From Bacillus sp. CH140a_4T (GTDB taxonomy: Bacteria > Bacillota > Bacilli > Bacillales > Bacillaceae_G): a DNA stretch of 64,000 bases. Where the stretch lies: assembly GCF_008923725.1 (NCBI RefSeq), contig NZ_WBPF01000016.1, forward strand, positions 186,001 through 250,000, in the 5' to 3' direction. Positions within the stretch are counted from its first letter, which is position 1; every line of letters begins with the position of its first letter. The notes under the pieces are model-generated. The model saw only the letters and a program-made list of their open reading frames with translations. It made no database searches and had not been told where the DNA came from. Of this stretch, positions 8,933 through 17,518 are shown in pieces. A program made the translations under genes and the position numbers.

Positions 8933-9541
8933 ATGCAATATAAGACGCACTCATTTCGTTATGGAGAAGAGTTATTTTCCTATGAGCCTGAATTCGTTCA
9001 TCTCTGGCAGGAAATAAAAAATGTACTGGATAGTATTACAGAAGACGATTTAATACAACATTATAATAATAATCCTAGAGTTTCAAAGAAGAGTATTTCT
9101 GACTCAATTAATGATTTAATAGATCATAGATTAAGTGAAAAGAAATGGGAGCGTCAAAGCCCGATATTCAATAATTCTGAATATCGACCTACTAGTAGGA
9201 ATCGGTGGTGGACCCTTGATTTTGCTAAGGACACAATTTCTATTGAAGTGGCATTTAATCATGGTGAAGCAGTTGCATGGAACTTGATAAAACCTGTATT
9301 AGCAGGTGAATTAAATCATGTTGAAAAGGCTATACAAACAAAGGCTGGAGTCTTGATAACAGCTACGGATTTAATGAAGAAGGCTGGTAATTTTGATAAT
9401 TCCATCGGAACCTATGAAAAGTTCCTGCAATATTTAAATCCATTTAGGAACATTCTTACAGTACCATTAGTGATTATTGGACTGGAGCCACCAAAAACAT
9501 TTAAAATTAATAAAAAAACAAAAAAGGTAGAACTTCTATAA
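8933..9541 (+). CDS. BglII-family type II restriction endonuclease
   Basis: A 202-residue protein with the look of Pfam Endonuc-BglII. The core reads LDFAKDTISIEVAFNHGEA: an Asp (D96) and a Glu (E105) eight residues apart, the spacing of D84 and E93 in BglII. The position equivalent to catalytic Q95 is Ala here (A107). The downstream stretch NHVEKAIQTKAGVLIT is also typical as I recall the family. AGGAGG lies 5 nt before the ATG. It is probably the restriction partner of the m5C methyltransferase at the left edge, although the two are separated by the helicase operon. The recognition site is unknown. Confidence 0.7.
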   Translation: MQYKTHSFRYGEELFSYEPEFVHLWQEIKNVLDSITEDDLIQHYNNNPRVSKKSISDSINDLIDHRLSEKKWERQSPIFNNSEYRPTSRNRWWTLDFAKDTISIEVAFNHGEAVAWNLIKPVLAGELNHVEKAIQTKAGVLITATDLMKKAGNFDNSIGTYEKFLQYLNPFRNILTVPLVIIGLEPPKTFKINKKTKKVELL

Positions 9542-9610
9542 TAATTCTAATTTGGTATAGTTTCTTTTTTGAATAATCCTGATGTGAAGAATAGAAGTAG
9601 TGCTCTGTGA

Positions 9611-9835
9611 TTTATTAAGGTAGATAATGGAGAAGAGAGAAAATTTATTTTCGAGTGGAACAAGTGAGAGAATCTAATCTATAAAGAAACCGATGAATGG
9701 TTGCATGTTGCAGGTATAGATTTTATTAAAAGAATATATAATTTACATAAAAAGTCCTTTCTGCCTAGTGAAGAAGAACAACGAACTATTAAAAAAGCAG
9801 AAAAATTATTAGGGAGTAAAAGAAAGTTTGTTTGA
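9611..9835 (+). pseudogene. remnant of a lost gene
   Basis: One frame reads through about 74 codons with a single internal TGA after EERKFIFEWNK, continuing ENLIYKETDEWLHVAG and ending LLGSKRKFV before a TGA stop. It has no start or ribosome site. The composition is coding-like, so I take it as the decayed end of an unrecognised gene. The rest of 9542-10,441 holds a terminator and AT-rich DNA, nothing else I can support. Confidence 0.45.
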
Positions 9836-10097
9836 TGCAGATTTATTATTCAAATTCAATAATAGTGTAAAACCACTCTTTACCTACTAGACTTGAATAA
9901 ATGCTGTAGGTTTTAAGAGGCATCAATTACTTTGAGATAACTGTGAACATTAATATAACAATATTTTTTAGCCCTGTGTGTGAAATTAAATCAAAGCTAC
10001 CAGGTTATTATTTAAAAAGTATAGAGTCACTGTATCGCAGAAATTTCTCCCGTTAGCTAGGATTTTGTTTGCGATGACAGCCGCACAACACTATTAT

Positions 10098-10128
10098 AAA
10101 AAGCCATCCGAATTCGGATGGCTTTTTA
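10098..10128 (+). terminator. intrinsic terminator
   Basis: AAAAAGCCATCCG and CGGATGGCTTTTT form a perfect hairpin with A- and T-tracts on both sides, so it could work in either direction. Confidence 0.8.
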
Positions 10129-10441
10129 TATGGAGGTAGTTAAGAGGGATAGTATAATAACTATTTTTTTATTTTAAGGGCTAATTTGGTAGCTTGAAAG
10201 CTAGAATTATTAGCATCTGTATTTGAATTTATTGATTTGATGCAAAATGAAGTTTGGGTTATCATGATTTTTTTTGGCAAAGTTATGCAATATTAATTAT
10301 ATTTTTTGTGCAATATGTAGTGTGTAAAAACTAAATAAATAAAATGTAATAAATATATTAAAAATGTATTAATAAAATTAAGTTTACATGTTATTATAAA
10401 TTTTATATTATATGTAAATTGAAAAGGAGATTGATATATTC

Positions 10442-10675
10442 GTGGGAAATAATAGTAAAAAAACTGAGAAATTTAAAGAATTAGCAGAGAAACGTGTTTC
10501 AGATACGCTTAAAAAGTTACAGTTGATTGGTAATTTAGCGAATAAAAATAACTATGAGTATACAGATGAACAAGTCAAGCAGATTATTGACACGCTAGAT
10601 TCAGAGATTAAAAGTTTGAAAAATAAATTTATAGAAGAAAGTAAACAACGTTCTACGGAGTTTAAATTCAAATAG
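10442..10675 (+). CDS. small coiled-coil protein opening the GHKL operon
   Basis: A 77-residue charged protein starting at GTG, with AAAGGAGA 11 nt upstream. The sequence looks fully helical, with heptad-like hydrophobics around LKKLQLIGNLANK and IIDTLDSEIKSLKNKF. No family recognised. It lies 35 bp before the GHKL ATPase, which has its own AGGAGG site. It is probably part of the same transcript and may be a regulator or adaptor. Confidence 0.65.
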   Translation: MGNNSKKTEKFKELAEKRVSDTLKKLQLIGNLANKNNYEYTDEQVKQIIDTLDSEIKSLKNKFIEESKQRSTEFKFK

Positions 10676-10710
10676 ACAAATAACTATTTAAAGCTACAGG
10701 AGGGGAAGAT

Positions 10711-12669
10711 ATGCCTAAGTGGAAATTTCCTAATGGACAAGGGTTAACTCCAAAGGGGGTAAATAATCCATCAATTGAAATATTCTTAGATAATGTTGCG
10801 GAGTCTTTGACGCGTGAGGTACTGCAAAACTCATTGGATGCAAAAGATAAAAGCAAGGAAGAAGCAGTTGAAATTAGGTTTGACTTTTTTGAAATGCCAA
10901 CAGAAAACATCTCCAATATTAAATCTATTAAAGATGAGGCATTGCCGAAAGCACTTGAATTATGGAGGGAAAAAAATAACAAAGACACTCTCGATTTTTT
11001 AAAACGTTTTAGTGATGTGCTTCATGCACCTAAAGTACCTGTCTTAAAAATTAGTGACTACAATACAACAGGGTTAAATAAAAAGAAATATGAGTCATTA
11101 GTTTTGGGAGACGGTTATTCAGAAAAGGATGATACTGATTCAGCGGGAAGTAAAGGAATTGGTAAAGCAGCACCGTTTGCAGCCTCAGATCTACGGATGG
11201 TGTTTTATAATACACTAGCAAATGAAGGAACTGAAAAGTCAGTAGGTGTAATGAATTTTGTTTCATTCAAAATCAAAGAAGAAAACTTCATTACACAAGA
11301 GCGTGCGACGTGTGTGGACGCTGAAACAGACTATATTGCTGAACAGCAAACATTTGGTTACCCTAAAAGAAAAAATGACCAATTTGGGACAGATATTTTT
11401 ATAATCGGTCTGAAAAATTACGATGAGTGGACGCAAAATATTGTTCTTTCAACGTTAAATAATTTTTTACTTGCGATTATTCAAGGAAAGCTTGTTGTAA
11501 AAGTTGGTAAAAGAGAAACTATTAACGATGTAACTGTACATTCTTTAATGAAGCGTATATATGAAGAAAATACACTTAGTGGGGATACAAAAGCGCAGTT
11601 TTTAAAAACGTATCGTTTTTATGAAGTACTAACAAGCGAGCAAACGCTAGATTTTGACTTGGATGAACGTTTTATAAAATATCCATTTGTTAAAGATGTA
11701 GCGGATGCTAAACTATATTTGTTGCAGCATGAGCCAGCTAATCGTACAGTATTGCAAACCCGTGCAGCTGGTATGAAAATTTATGAGCGTAATCGTGTTA
11801 GTGGCAATATCAATTTCTCAGGCGTATTTCAAGCGTTAGGAAAAGAATTGAATGCTTATTTAAAAGATTTAGAGAATGCTAATCATGATACATGGAGTAT
11901 TGATCGTAAGCAGGGAGTAGCACATCAAGAAGCAGCAGATTTTTTAAAGGATTTATTACAATGGTATAAGGCTAAAGTACAAGAGGCATTTGCAGATATC
12001 AGTACGGATGTTATTGATGCATTCGGAGTGAATGATTTATTACCTTTAAATGAGCAACAAACGGAAGGGGAGAAAAAACAGAAAGACTCGGGTATAAAAA
12101 ATAATTTTGAGGATTTTAAGTTATCGCGAAAAAATAATACGAATCAAACATTAGATGGCAATAAAGAAGAAGATTTGTTAAAGAATGTACTAGAAGCTGT
12201 TGGAATCGGAGATGGTGATACTTCTGGTAGCGGCGGTAAACGTGAGGGTAATGGCGGTGGAGACTCACCTCACACAAACTATGGATCAAATGAAGAACCT
12301 GGCGATAAAGGTTCAAATAGTGAAGATGAGGAAGTTATCGCGAATAAGGAAAAACGAGTAGGTCCGTCTACTTCTATTAAGCTGAAAATTATTGAGCTTA
12401 ATGCAGCTGAAGGGAAGTACCGAATTGTCGGGAAAGTATTGAAAAAATCAAAAGCAATTGAAGTTGAATTGAAGTCAATAGGTGCAAATGGTGTGACATA
12501 CCCATTGAAAGTGGTGGATGTTGCAAGTCAATCGAATGAAATTTCGATTAAACGAAACGCAGTTCGATTAGAGAGTCTATCGAAAAACATTGTATTCAGT
12601 GCAGATATTTCAATTGATAGTAAATTACGGTTAAAAATGGAGGGCACGGTATATGAAATTAAAAGCTGA
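10711..12669 (+). CDS. GHKL-type ATPase (MORC/Hsp90/MutL-like fold)
   Basis: A 652-residue ATP-binding protein. The N-box is REVLQNSLDAKD (E36, N40, D43). The G1 box is ISDYNTTGL. A glycine lid AGSKGIGK (about 145-152) follows. The middle part is probably the S5-like and transducer region. Residues about 495-540 are a low-complexity Gly/Ser/Asp linker (GDGDTSGSGGKREG), followed by a C-terminal beta-rich domain. GHKL ATPases of the MORC/MutL kind were described in restriction-modification neighbourhoods by Iyer, Abhiman and Aravind, which fits this island. The 3' end overlaps the next gene by 17 bp. Confidence 0.8.
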   Translation: MPKWKFPNGQGLTPKGVNNPSIEIFLDNVAESLTREVLQNSLDAKDKSKEEAVEIRFDFFEMPTENISNIKSIKDEALPKALELWREKNNKDTLDFLKRFSDVLHAPKVPVLKISDYNTTGLNKKKYESLVLGDGYSEKDDTDSAGSKGIGKAAPFAASDLRMVFYNTLANEGTEKSVGVMNFVSFKIKEENFITQERATCVDAETDYIAEQQTFGYPKRKNDQFGTDIFIIGLKNYDEWTQNIVLSTLNNFLLAIIQGKLVVKVGKRETINDVTVHSLMKRIYEENTLSGDTKAQFLKTYRFYEVLTSEQTLDFDLDERFIKYPFVKDVADAKLYLLQHEPANRTVLQTRAAGMKIYERNRVSGNINFSGVFQALGKELNAYLKDLENANHDTWSIDRKQGVAHQEAADFLKDLLQWYKAKVQEAFADISTDVIDAFGVNDLLPLNEQQTEGEKKQKDSGIKNNFEDFKLSRKNNTNQTLDGNKEEDLLKNVLEAVGIGDGDTSGSGGKREGNGGGDSPHTNYGSNEEPGDKGSNSEDEEVIANKEKRVGPSTSIKLKIIELNAAEGKYRIVGKVLKKSKAIEVELKSIGANGVTYPLKVVDVASQSNEISIKRNAVRLESLSKNIVFSADISIDSKLRLKMEGTVYEIKS

Positions 12670-13516
12670 TTTATTTCCGTATCCGGTTTTAAGTAGTGAA
12701 ATGAATGACTATGAAAATAGCGAATTTAGTAGCGACATTGATTTTGAAAAAGTATCACCATCTAAAATGAATGTTATGGTGAAATTTAAATTAAACGATG
12801 CGATGTTAGAGCGATTCATTGATGAAGGAAAGGCTTTGTATGCCGTTCATTTAGAAGGGGTTTCTTCAAGTTATCGTAAGTTATTTACAGCGTCCAAGTT
12901 ACAAAATGAGCTTACGGTTTCGTTAAATGCTAACGAAATCAGTGGCAAAATTGAAGTGAATACGATGATTTTAGCTAATGAAGTGATTGAAAATTATAGT
13001 AATCCCAATTTCAATAATGAATACTACGGTGATAACTTTAATGTACTTAAGCTAATCAAAGGGGATATTTTAGCATTTGATACAATGGCGGAGCTAAATA
13101 TTAAATTTGCTAATAAAGAAAATCCAAATGCTAAGTCGATGATTCGTGTTGCAGCGATTAATGATGTGTTTATGGATGTTAATATTGATGGCGATATTAT
13201 TTTAGTCAACTTACCAAAAAATGCGCACGAAGCTTATCAAGTTATGAGTCGCTCGGATCAAGTTAAACAAAGCATGTTGTTAGTAATGATTGTTGTGCCC
13301 GCATTAACATATGTAATTGAGCGCGTGAAAAATGGTGATTTCAACAGAGATAGTTTATGGGTACCGGCGTTATTTGAGTTACTAAACAAAGCGGGCTATG
13401 ACGAACAAACGATTTTAACTGCTGATGCCATGAAAGTTGCACAGCAGCTATTAGATGCACCTGTAGAAGATGCATTATATAACTTCTATAAAGGAGCGGA
13501 GCTTACGCATGACTAA
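12653..13516 (+). CDS. uncharacterised protein of the GHKL operon
   Basis: A 287-residue protein of unknown family, sandwiched between the GHKL ATPase and the DUF6339-like gene and overlapping the coding frames on each side. No signal peptide, no clear transmembrane segment and no catalytic motif I can name. The fixed overlap with both neighbours suggests a subunit made in step with them, perhaps a DNA- or partner-binding component. That role is inference. Confidence 0.75.
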   Translation: MKLKADLFPYPVLSSEMNDYENSEFSSDIDFEKVSPSKMNVMVKFKLNDAMLERFIDEGKALYAVHLEGVSSSYRKLFTASKLQNELTVSLNANEISGKIEVNTMILANEVIENYSNPNFNNEYYGDNFNVLKLIKGDILAFDTMAELNIKFANKENPNAKSMIRVAAINDVFMDVNIDGDIILVNLPKNAHEAYQVMSRSDQVKQSMLLVMIVVPALTYVIERVKNGDFNRDSLWVPALFELLNKAGYDEQTILTADAMKVAQQLLDAPVEDALYNFYKGAELTHD

Positions 13517-14282
13517 TGTTATTACATATGTAACAGATGAATTTCTAGAAAATTTTAAAGTTAATTTTAAAACGGATTATTTACCGTTGTATAAAACAAA
13601 TAATACAGTAGAAATTACGAAACTCTTTTCGAATCCTGGAAATGTTCATGAAAGCTCGACAGTGTTCAATTATGTACCATTGAAGTTAGAAATGGTTGAT
13701 GGTGAAGCTGCAAAAGAAAATATTCGAACGCTATGGAGTAGTTTGAAGCATATTTCAATTTCAGAAGCTGAAAGTGAGAAAATGTGGGTAGCTTTAGCCA
13801 ATACGTACTACATAGATTATCATTTAAATCAGTTGAATTTAATTTCATCTCAAGATAAGGACCGTAGTATTGAAAGTAGGACAATTTTTAACCAAGGCCA
13901 TAAGCGCTCGCTGATGATTAATAATTTATCGTTACTATGGTGGATAGCTTATTACACTGTAGATGTGGAACATCCAAGTAATCCATTCCACTTAACAGAC
14001 TTTTTTGTAGACGGTGCATTCCGTGGTAACGCAGTTGCTTGGTTCTCGAGTAATATTATTTCTAACAAAGCTATTTCATTAGGGATTTTAGAGGCCATTA
14101 AAGAGCTAGCTGAGCAAGATAAGATGATTGTGAATCGCTATTCTTACTCAAATGCAAATAAAATCTTAAATCAAATTGGTGGTGTTAGAATATTAGACAT
14201 GCTAACACGTGAGGAAGTAAAAGAAATTATTTGTGCGAATCTTTTAGACACAGAAAAGATTCGGGTGCCACAAATGCAATAA
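13509..14282 (+). CDS. DUF6339-like protein closing the GHKL operon
   Basis: The ATG at 13,509 is preceded by AAAGGAGCGGAGC and overlaps the end of the previous gene by 8 bp. An upstream frame extension to 13,470 lies inside that gene and has no ribosome site. The protein is about 257 residues, helix-rich, with a tryptophan-containing middle (LLWWIAYYTVD) and a C-terminal segment that looks helical (LDMLTREEVKEIICANLL). I recall such proteins as DUF6339, typically next to GHKL ATPases in defence-type loci. Its function is not known to me. Confidence 0.65.
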   Translation: MTNVITYVTDEFLENFKVNFKTDYLPLYKTNNTVEITKLFSNPGNVHESSTVFNYVPLKLEMVDGEAAKENIRTLWSSLKHISISEAESEKMWVALANTYYIDYHLNQLNLISSQDKDRSIESRTIFNQGHKRSLMINNLSLLWWIAYYTVDVEHPSNPFHLTDFFVDGAFRGNAVAWFSSNIISNKAISLGILEAIKELAEQDKMIVNRYSYSNANKILNQIGGVRILDMLTREEVKEIICANLLDTEKIRVPQMQ

Positions 14283-14493
14283 TTAAAAATTATCCTATTT
14301 TATAATAGTACATAGTGAATAAAAGACGTTTAAAAGGTAGGGTGATGAGCTGACTTATTCGGGTTAGACAAAACAAAAACATCTCCCATTGAAATAGGGG
14401 TTGGACTAACGTAATTTCATATAAAGACCTTATTTAAAAGTAATTCTTTTTATAATAGAATTAAACTTTTCTTGAATGGGAATAATTAAAAGA

Positions 14494-14536
14494 AGCTTAG
14501 AAACCTTAATTTAAAAGGAATCTAAGCTCCTTTTCT
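14494..14536 (+). terminator. long hairpin terminator
   Basis: AGCTTAGA (14,494) pairs with TCTAAGCT (14,521-14,528), with an inner CCTT/AAGG stem, then CCTTTTCTT. It lies 210 bp after the GHKL operon. Otherwise 14,283-14,617 shows no gene I can support. Confidence 0.7.
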
Positions 14537-14617
14537 TCTCAACAGTTTCAGCGGTATCATCATTTGAATTGTTTTTTTTGAAATTTCGTAATCCAAAAAT
14601 TCCTTTACCTTTCCCAA

Positions 14618-14815
14618 CTATGGAATAGAAAAATCCATTTCTCCACCAACAGTATAATTAAAAATATCAGTATCGCTAGAATGTAGATATGTAGTTTTCC
14701 TTATCTTTGATTTCCAGTCGATATATTTTGATAAATAAGTCTTACCATTTTCTTCGACCATATTATAAATAGCTACTAAAGAAGCGTTCGCACCCAATTT
14801 AATCAAGGCTTCCAT
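14618..14815 (-). CDS. small hypothetical protein (65 aa)
   Basis: A 65-residue frame (MEALIKLGANASLVAIY start) with GAGG five nt before the ATG. No family recognised. It lies downstream of the 164-residue nuclease-like gene on the same strand and may be co-transcribed with it. Short length and lack of known relatives keep confidence moderate. Confidence 0.45.
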   Translation of the reverse strand: MEALIKLGANASLVAIYNMVEENGKTYLSKYIDWKSKIRKTTYLHSSDTDIFNYTVGGEMDFSIP

Positions 14816-14898
14816 AATTTCCTCTACCCAAATATTATACGGTATAAAGCCGCCCCTTAATTAACAGTTGATGGTATTGTTGAGTCTTTGCAACCTTG

Positions 14899-15393
14899 TT
14901 AGAAAATCTTTATACAATCTTCTAAAAGTGCCTTGCTAATAGATAAGTTCCAAGCCCTCATTCTGCTATGCCAACGTTTATGATTCAAGAAGTTTTCCCA
15001 TGTAATTTCATAAATAGAATTTAATGTTATATCTTTATTGAAAACAACTATTACTACATATTCAAATTTTTGTTTTTCTTCAATTTCACTATCCGGTTCA
15101 TTTAATCCATAGAAGACACCTGTTACTTTTCCTGTTGTTGATTTAATACTATATCGATCTCCGTTGATACTTATTGCATCAATATTCTGGGTTCCTGTTG
15201 GTGCAGCTTGAAGTTTAGGTAGTTTAGGGTTTTCCTTATAATATTTAATAGCTAGGTATTCACCGAGTTCACCAATAACATTATTAGTTCTAATCATTCC
15301 CCTAGCTTTCAATTCCTCTAGCCACACACCGTAAATACTAATTAAATTATAGTCATTCATTGCCTTTAATATATCCCTAATATCTTCAGTCAT
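14899..15393 (-). CDS. DUF6998-like protein with PD-(D/E)XK nuclease features
   Basis: A 164-residue protein. NVIGELGEYLAIKYY gives a conserved helix with Glu. After TQNIDAISINGDRYSIKSTTG there is an Asp-beta-hairpin-Lys arrangement (NID, then SIK), as in compact restriction-endonuclease-like folds. I recall this pattern from DUF6998 proteins. A partner methyltransferase is not adjacent. It may be a nuclease of the island or part of a small two-gene defence unit with the 65-residue gene. Ribosome site AAGGGGGAAAA lies upstream. Confidence 0.6.
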   Translation of the reverse strand: MTEDIRDILKAMNDYNLISIYGVWLEELKARGMIRTNNVIGELGEYLAIKYYKENPKLPKLQAAPTGTQNIDAISINGDRYSIKSTTGKVTGVFYGLNEPDSEIEEKQKFEYVVIVVFNKDITLNSIYEITWENFLNHKRWHSRMRAWNLSISKALLEDCIKIF

Positions 15394-15450
15394 CTTTTTC
15401 CCCCTTGATAAATCTATAGAAGAATACTCTTACTTTTTATTTTATTGGAA

Positions 15451-15549
15451 TTAAGTTTCATCTGAATCTATATCATTTTTCTTATGAATTTTCAAAAGAT
15501 TCTCGACGAAAGAAAAGTCATTATTTTGAGAGTAAATTTGCCGATACAT
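15451..15549 (-). pseudogene. possible C-terminal gene remnant
   Basis: A 32-codon frame beginning MYRQIYSQNNDFSFVENLL and ending IHKKNDIDSDET has coding-like composition. It has no ribosome site and is preceded by a stop seven codons before the ATG. Probably the tail of a lost gene. Confidence 0.3.
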
Positions 15550-15640
15550 ACTTTCATTCGTTCCTTTATCTTAGTTTTTATTATTTTGTTTCTAGTGAGT
15601 AGCTTGATATATTAGTGGGTTTCTAGAGATTCAAGTCAAA

Positions 15641-15686
15641 TGAAAGATACCACATCTACTTGTAGTATCTTTCATTCGTTTTTTTA
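15641..15686 (+). terminator. hairpin with T-run
   Basis: TGAAAGATAC (15,641) pairs with GTATCTTTCA (15,664), followed by CG and seven T. On the plus strand it is a good intrinsic terminator, though no plus-strand gene precedes it. It may be left over from a deleted gene. Confidence 0.6.
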
Positions 15687-15713
15687 TTTGGTAACTCACC
15701 AAAGTAGAGAATG

Positions 15714-16676
15714 TTAATTATTTATAACAAGTTTATCCAGTTCAGGATTTTGTCCAGCTGCATTAGCTGCAGCTATAAAGGAATTTTTTATATCCTCATT
15801 GCTAAATAAAGATTTCACGTCCGGATAAATATTTCTATATTCCTCGAAATATTTTTTGTACCGATTTTCTAAATTAGCATAACCCTCCCTTTCTTTATCA
15901 AATCCAAAGTGTGTCGAGAACTTTATTCCATCTTTTTCAGTCCAGAATGGATAAGAATCAAAATCATCTTTGCCATTGTACATCATATTCAAAAATCCCA
16001 TAATCATATCTCTTGGTCTAAAACCCTCACTAATACTAAAATTAGTATATTGTTGAAAATCTAACTCGCCATAGTTTACTTCTTGTTCAAACATTAACAA
16101 AAATAATGTTATAAGTGCCTCTAACTTTTCTTTATCTTTCTCTCCAGAATAAAAATCTTCACCATACCAAACTTTAATACAATCTTCAAATGTTGCGTGT
16201 CTTTTCAAGTCATCAAATAAATTAAAGTGAGTTGCATCCCCACCATTATACAAGACCTCGTACCTATTTCCTGTATCTAAATAAAAATCGAACATTCCAT
16301 TTCTTCCGTTCCAAAATTCCCTAGTTCCCCAACCTTGCTTTAGTCTCTCAGCAGAAATCCCATCTTCAATCTTTTTTTCAATCTTCTTTTTGGCTTTAAA
16401 TCCTACCAGCCCGGAGTAGCTTCTGTACTCAATACCAAAAGTTCCATACTTTGTAGACTCATACACTTTAAAAGATGGTCTAACCTTTTTTAAACCGCCA
16501 CCAATAAATTTTTCTTTGTAGGTAATTCTACTTTTATAATAATCATTTAATTGCATACCACTTTCAAATTCTTTTTTATCGAAACTTTCATTCCGATTAA
16601 AATCGCTTGATACCAATTTAAAGTAATTTTCATGTAAAAATAAAAGGATTTTTGCATGATTTTCATAGATTCCCAT
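15714..16676 (-). CDS. hypothetical protein (320 aa)
   Basis: No family recognised. The ATG at 16,676 was chosen over the GTG at 16,688 because AGGGTGG lies 8 nt before the ATG and overlaps the GTG. The protein is cytosolic-looking and rich in aromatic residues (FWNGRNGMFDFYLDTG, FNLFDDLKRH). The C-terminus reads NSFIAAANAAGQNPELDKL. It sits between the nuclease-like gene and the broken recombinase, so it is probably island cargo. Confidence 0.6.
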   Translation of the reverse strand: MGIYENHAKILLFLHENYFKLVSSDFNRNESFDKKEFESGMQLNDYYKSRITYKEKFIGGGLKKVRPSFKVYESTKYGTFGIEYRSYSGLVGFKAKKKIEKKIEDGISAERLKQGWGTREFWNGRNGMFDFYLDTGNRYEVLYNGGDATHFNLFDDLKRHATFEDCIKVWYGEDFYSGEKDKEKLEALITLFLLMFEQEVNYGELDFQQYTNFSISEGFRPRDMIMGFLNMMYNGKDDFDSYPFWTEKDGIKFSTHFGFDKEREGYANLENRYKKYFEEYRNIYPDVKSLFSNEDIKNSFIAAANAAGQNPELDKLVINN

Positions 16677-16777
16677 ATAAATATCCACCCTTTGTTTTTT
16701 AGTAAAATAATTCTATTTGATTATATAATACTACAGATATTTTAATTCTACTTTTTTCAAAAAGAGGCTATTACATA

Positions 16778-17221
16778 ATGAAATACGGATACGCACGAGT
16801 AAGTACAGTGTCACAAGAATTAGATGTACAATTAACAGCATTAGAAAATGAAGGTTGTGACAATATTTATTCTGAGAAGTTTACAGGAACAAAATCAGAC
16901 AGACCCCAATTAAAAGAAGTTCTTTCAATCCTAAAAGAAGGTGATACATTAGTTGTCACTAAACTAGATAGACTAGCAAGAAACACTGTTGAGGGAATCG
17001 AGATCGTAAAAGGACTATTTTCTAAAGGTGTAAGAGTTTATGTTTTAAATGAGGGACTATTAGAAGATACGACAATGGGAAGGTTCTTTTTAACTACATT
17101 ATTAGCAGTGGCAGAAATGGAAAGAAACTTAATTATAGAACGTACTCAGGAAGGCAAAGCCATTGCCAAACAGCGTGACGACTTTAGGGAAGGTAGCGTT
17201 GCGTTGTTTCCTTTCTTTTGA
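16778..17221 (+). pseudogene. serine recombinase (resolvase/invertase), truncated after the catalytic domain
   Basis: The N-terminal resolvase domain is complete: YARVSTVSQ with catalytic Ser9, the TKLDRLARN motif, and LAVAEMERNLIIERTQEG leading into the E helix. Homology stops at RDDFREG (about 17,190). Intact enzymes continue with a DNA-binding helix-turn-helix for about 40 more residues. Here the frame reads a few unrelated residues (SVALFPFF) and stops. The sequence after the break belongs to an opposite-strand integrase piece, so a recombination event removed the C-terminus. Such recombinases come from Tn3-type transposons and plasmids. Confidence 0.85.
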
Positions 17222-17412
17222 TAATGCAAGATGTATCGCTTCATAATAATTGTAGTAATATCCTCGACATTAATAACACCATGTTCTAAACAGAAATTTT
17301 CAAATTATTTCAGAATATCCCGATAGCTTTGTAGCGTTTTCAATGTAACATTTTTAAACTCTCTATCGTCCAAAAAATCAAGGACAGCAAATTGTAACAA
17401 CAAAAACCACAC
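17190..17412 (-). pseudogene. tyrosine integrase, N-terminal fragment
   Basis: Reading the minus strand from 17,412 gives a core-binding-domain-like sequence (LLQFAVLDFLDDREF, then KNVTLKTLQSYRDILK), an in-frame TAA, then FENFCLEHGVINVEDI and ILHYQKKGNNAT. That matches the SAM-like N-terminus of XerC/phage-type integrases as I know them. The catalytic domain is absent. The fragment ends where the serine recombinase breaks off. Confidence 0.6.
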
Positions 17413-17440
17413 CGCCTTTTTTGCGAAGTGGTTTTCGTTT
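17403..17440 (+). terminator. hairpin at the island edge
   Basis: AAAACCAC (17,403-17,410) pairs with GTGGTTTT (17,429-17,436), followed by CGTTT. Terminator-like. It overlaps the start of the integrase remnant. Confidence 0.5.
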
Positions 17441-17518
17441 AGTCATACCGGTTTGGTAATGACCATAACATTTTTAATTGTTAAGAAACGTACTCAAATT
17501 CTTGATATAACTAACTGT

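Noticed and set aside
13470-13508. Upstream extension of the DUF6339-like gene
   Set aside because: The extension lies inside the preceding gene without a ribosome site; AAAGGAGCGGAGC places the start at 13,509.
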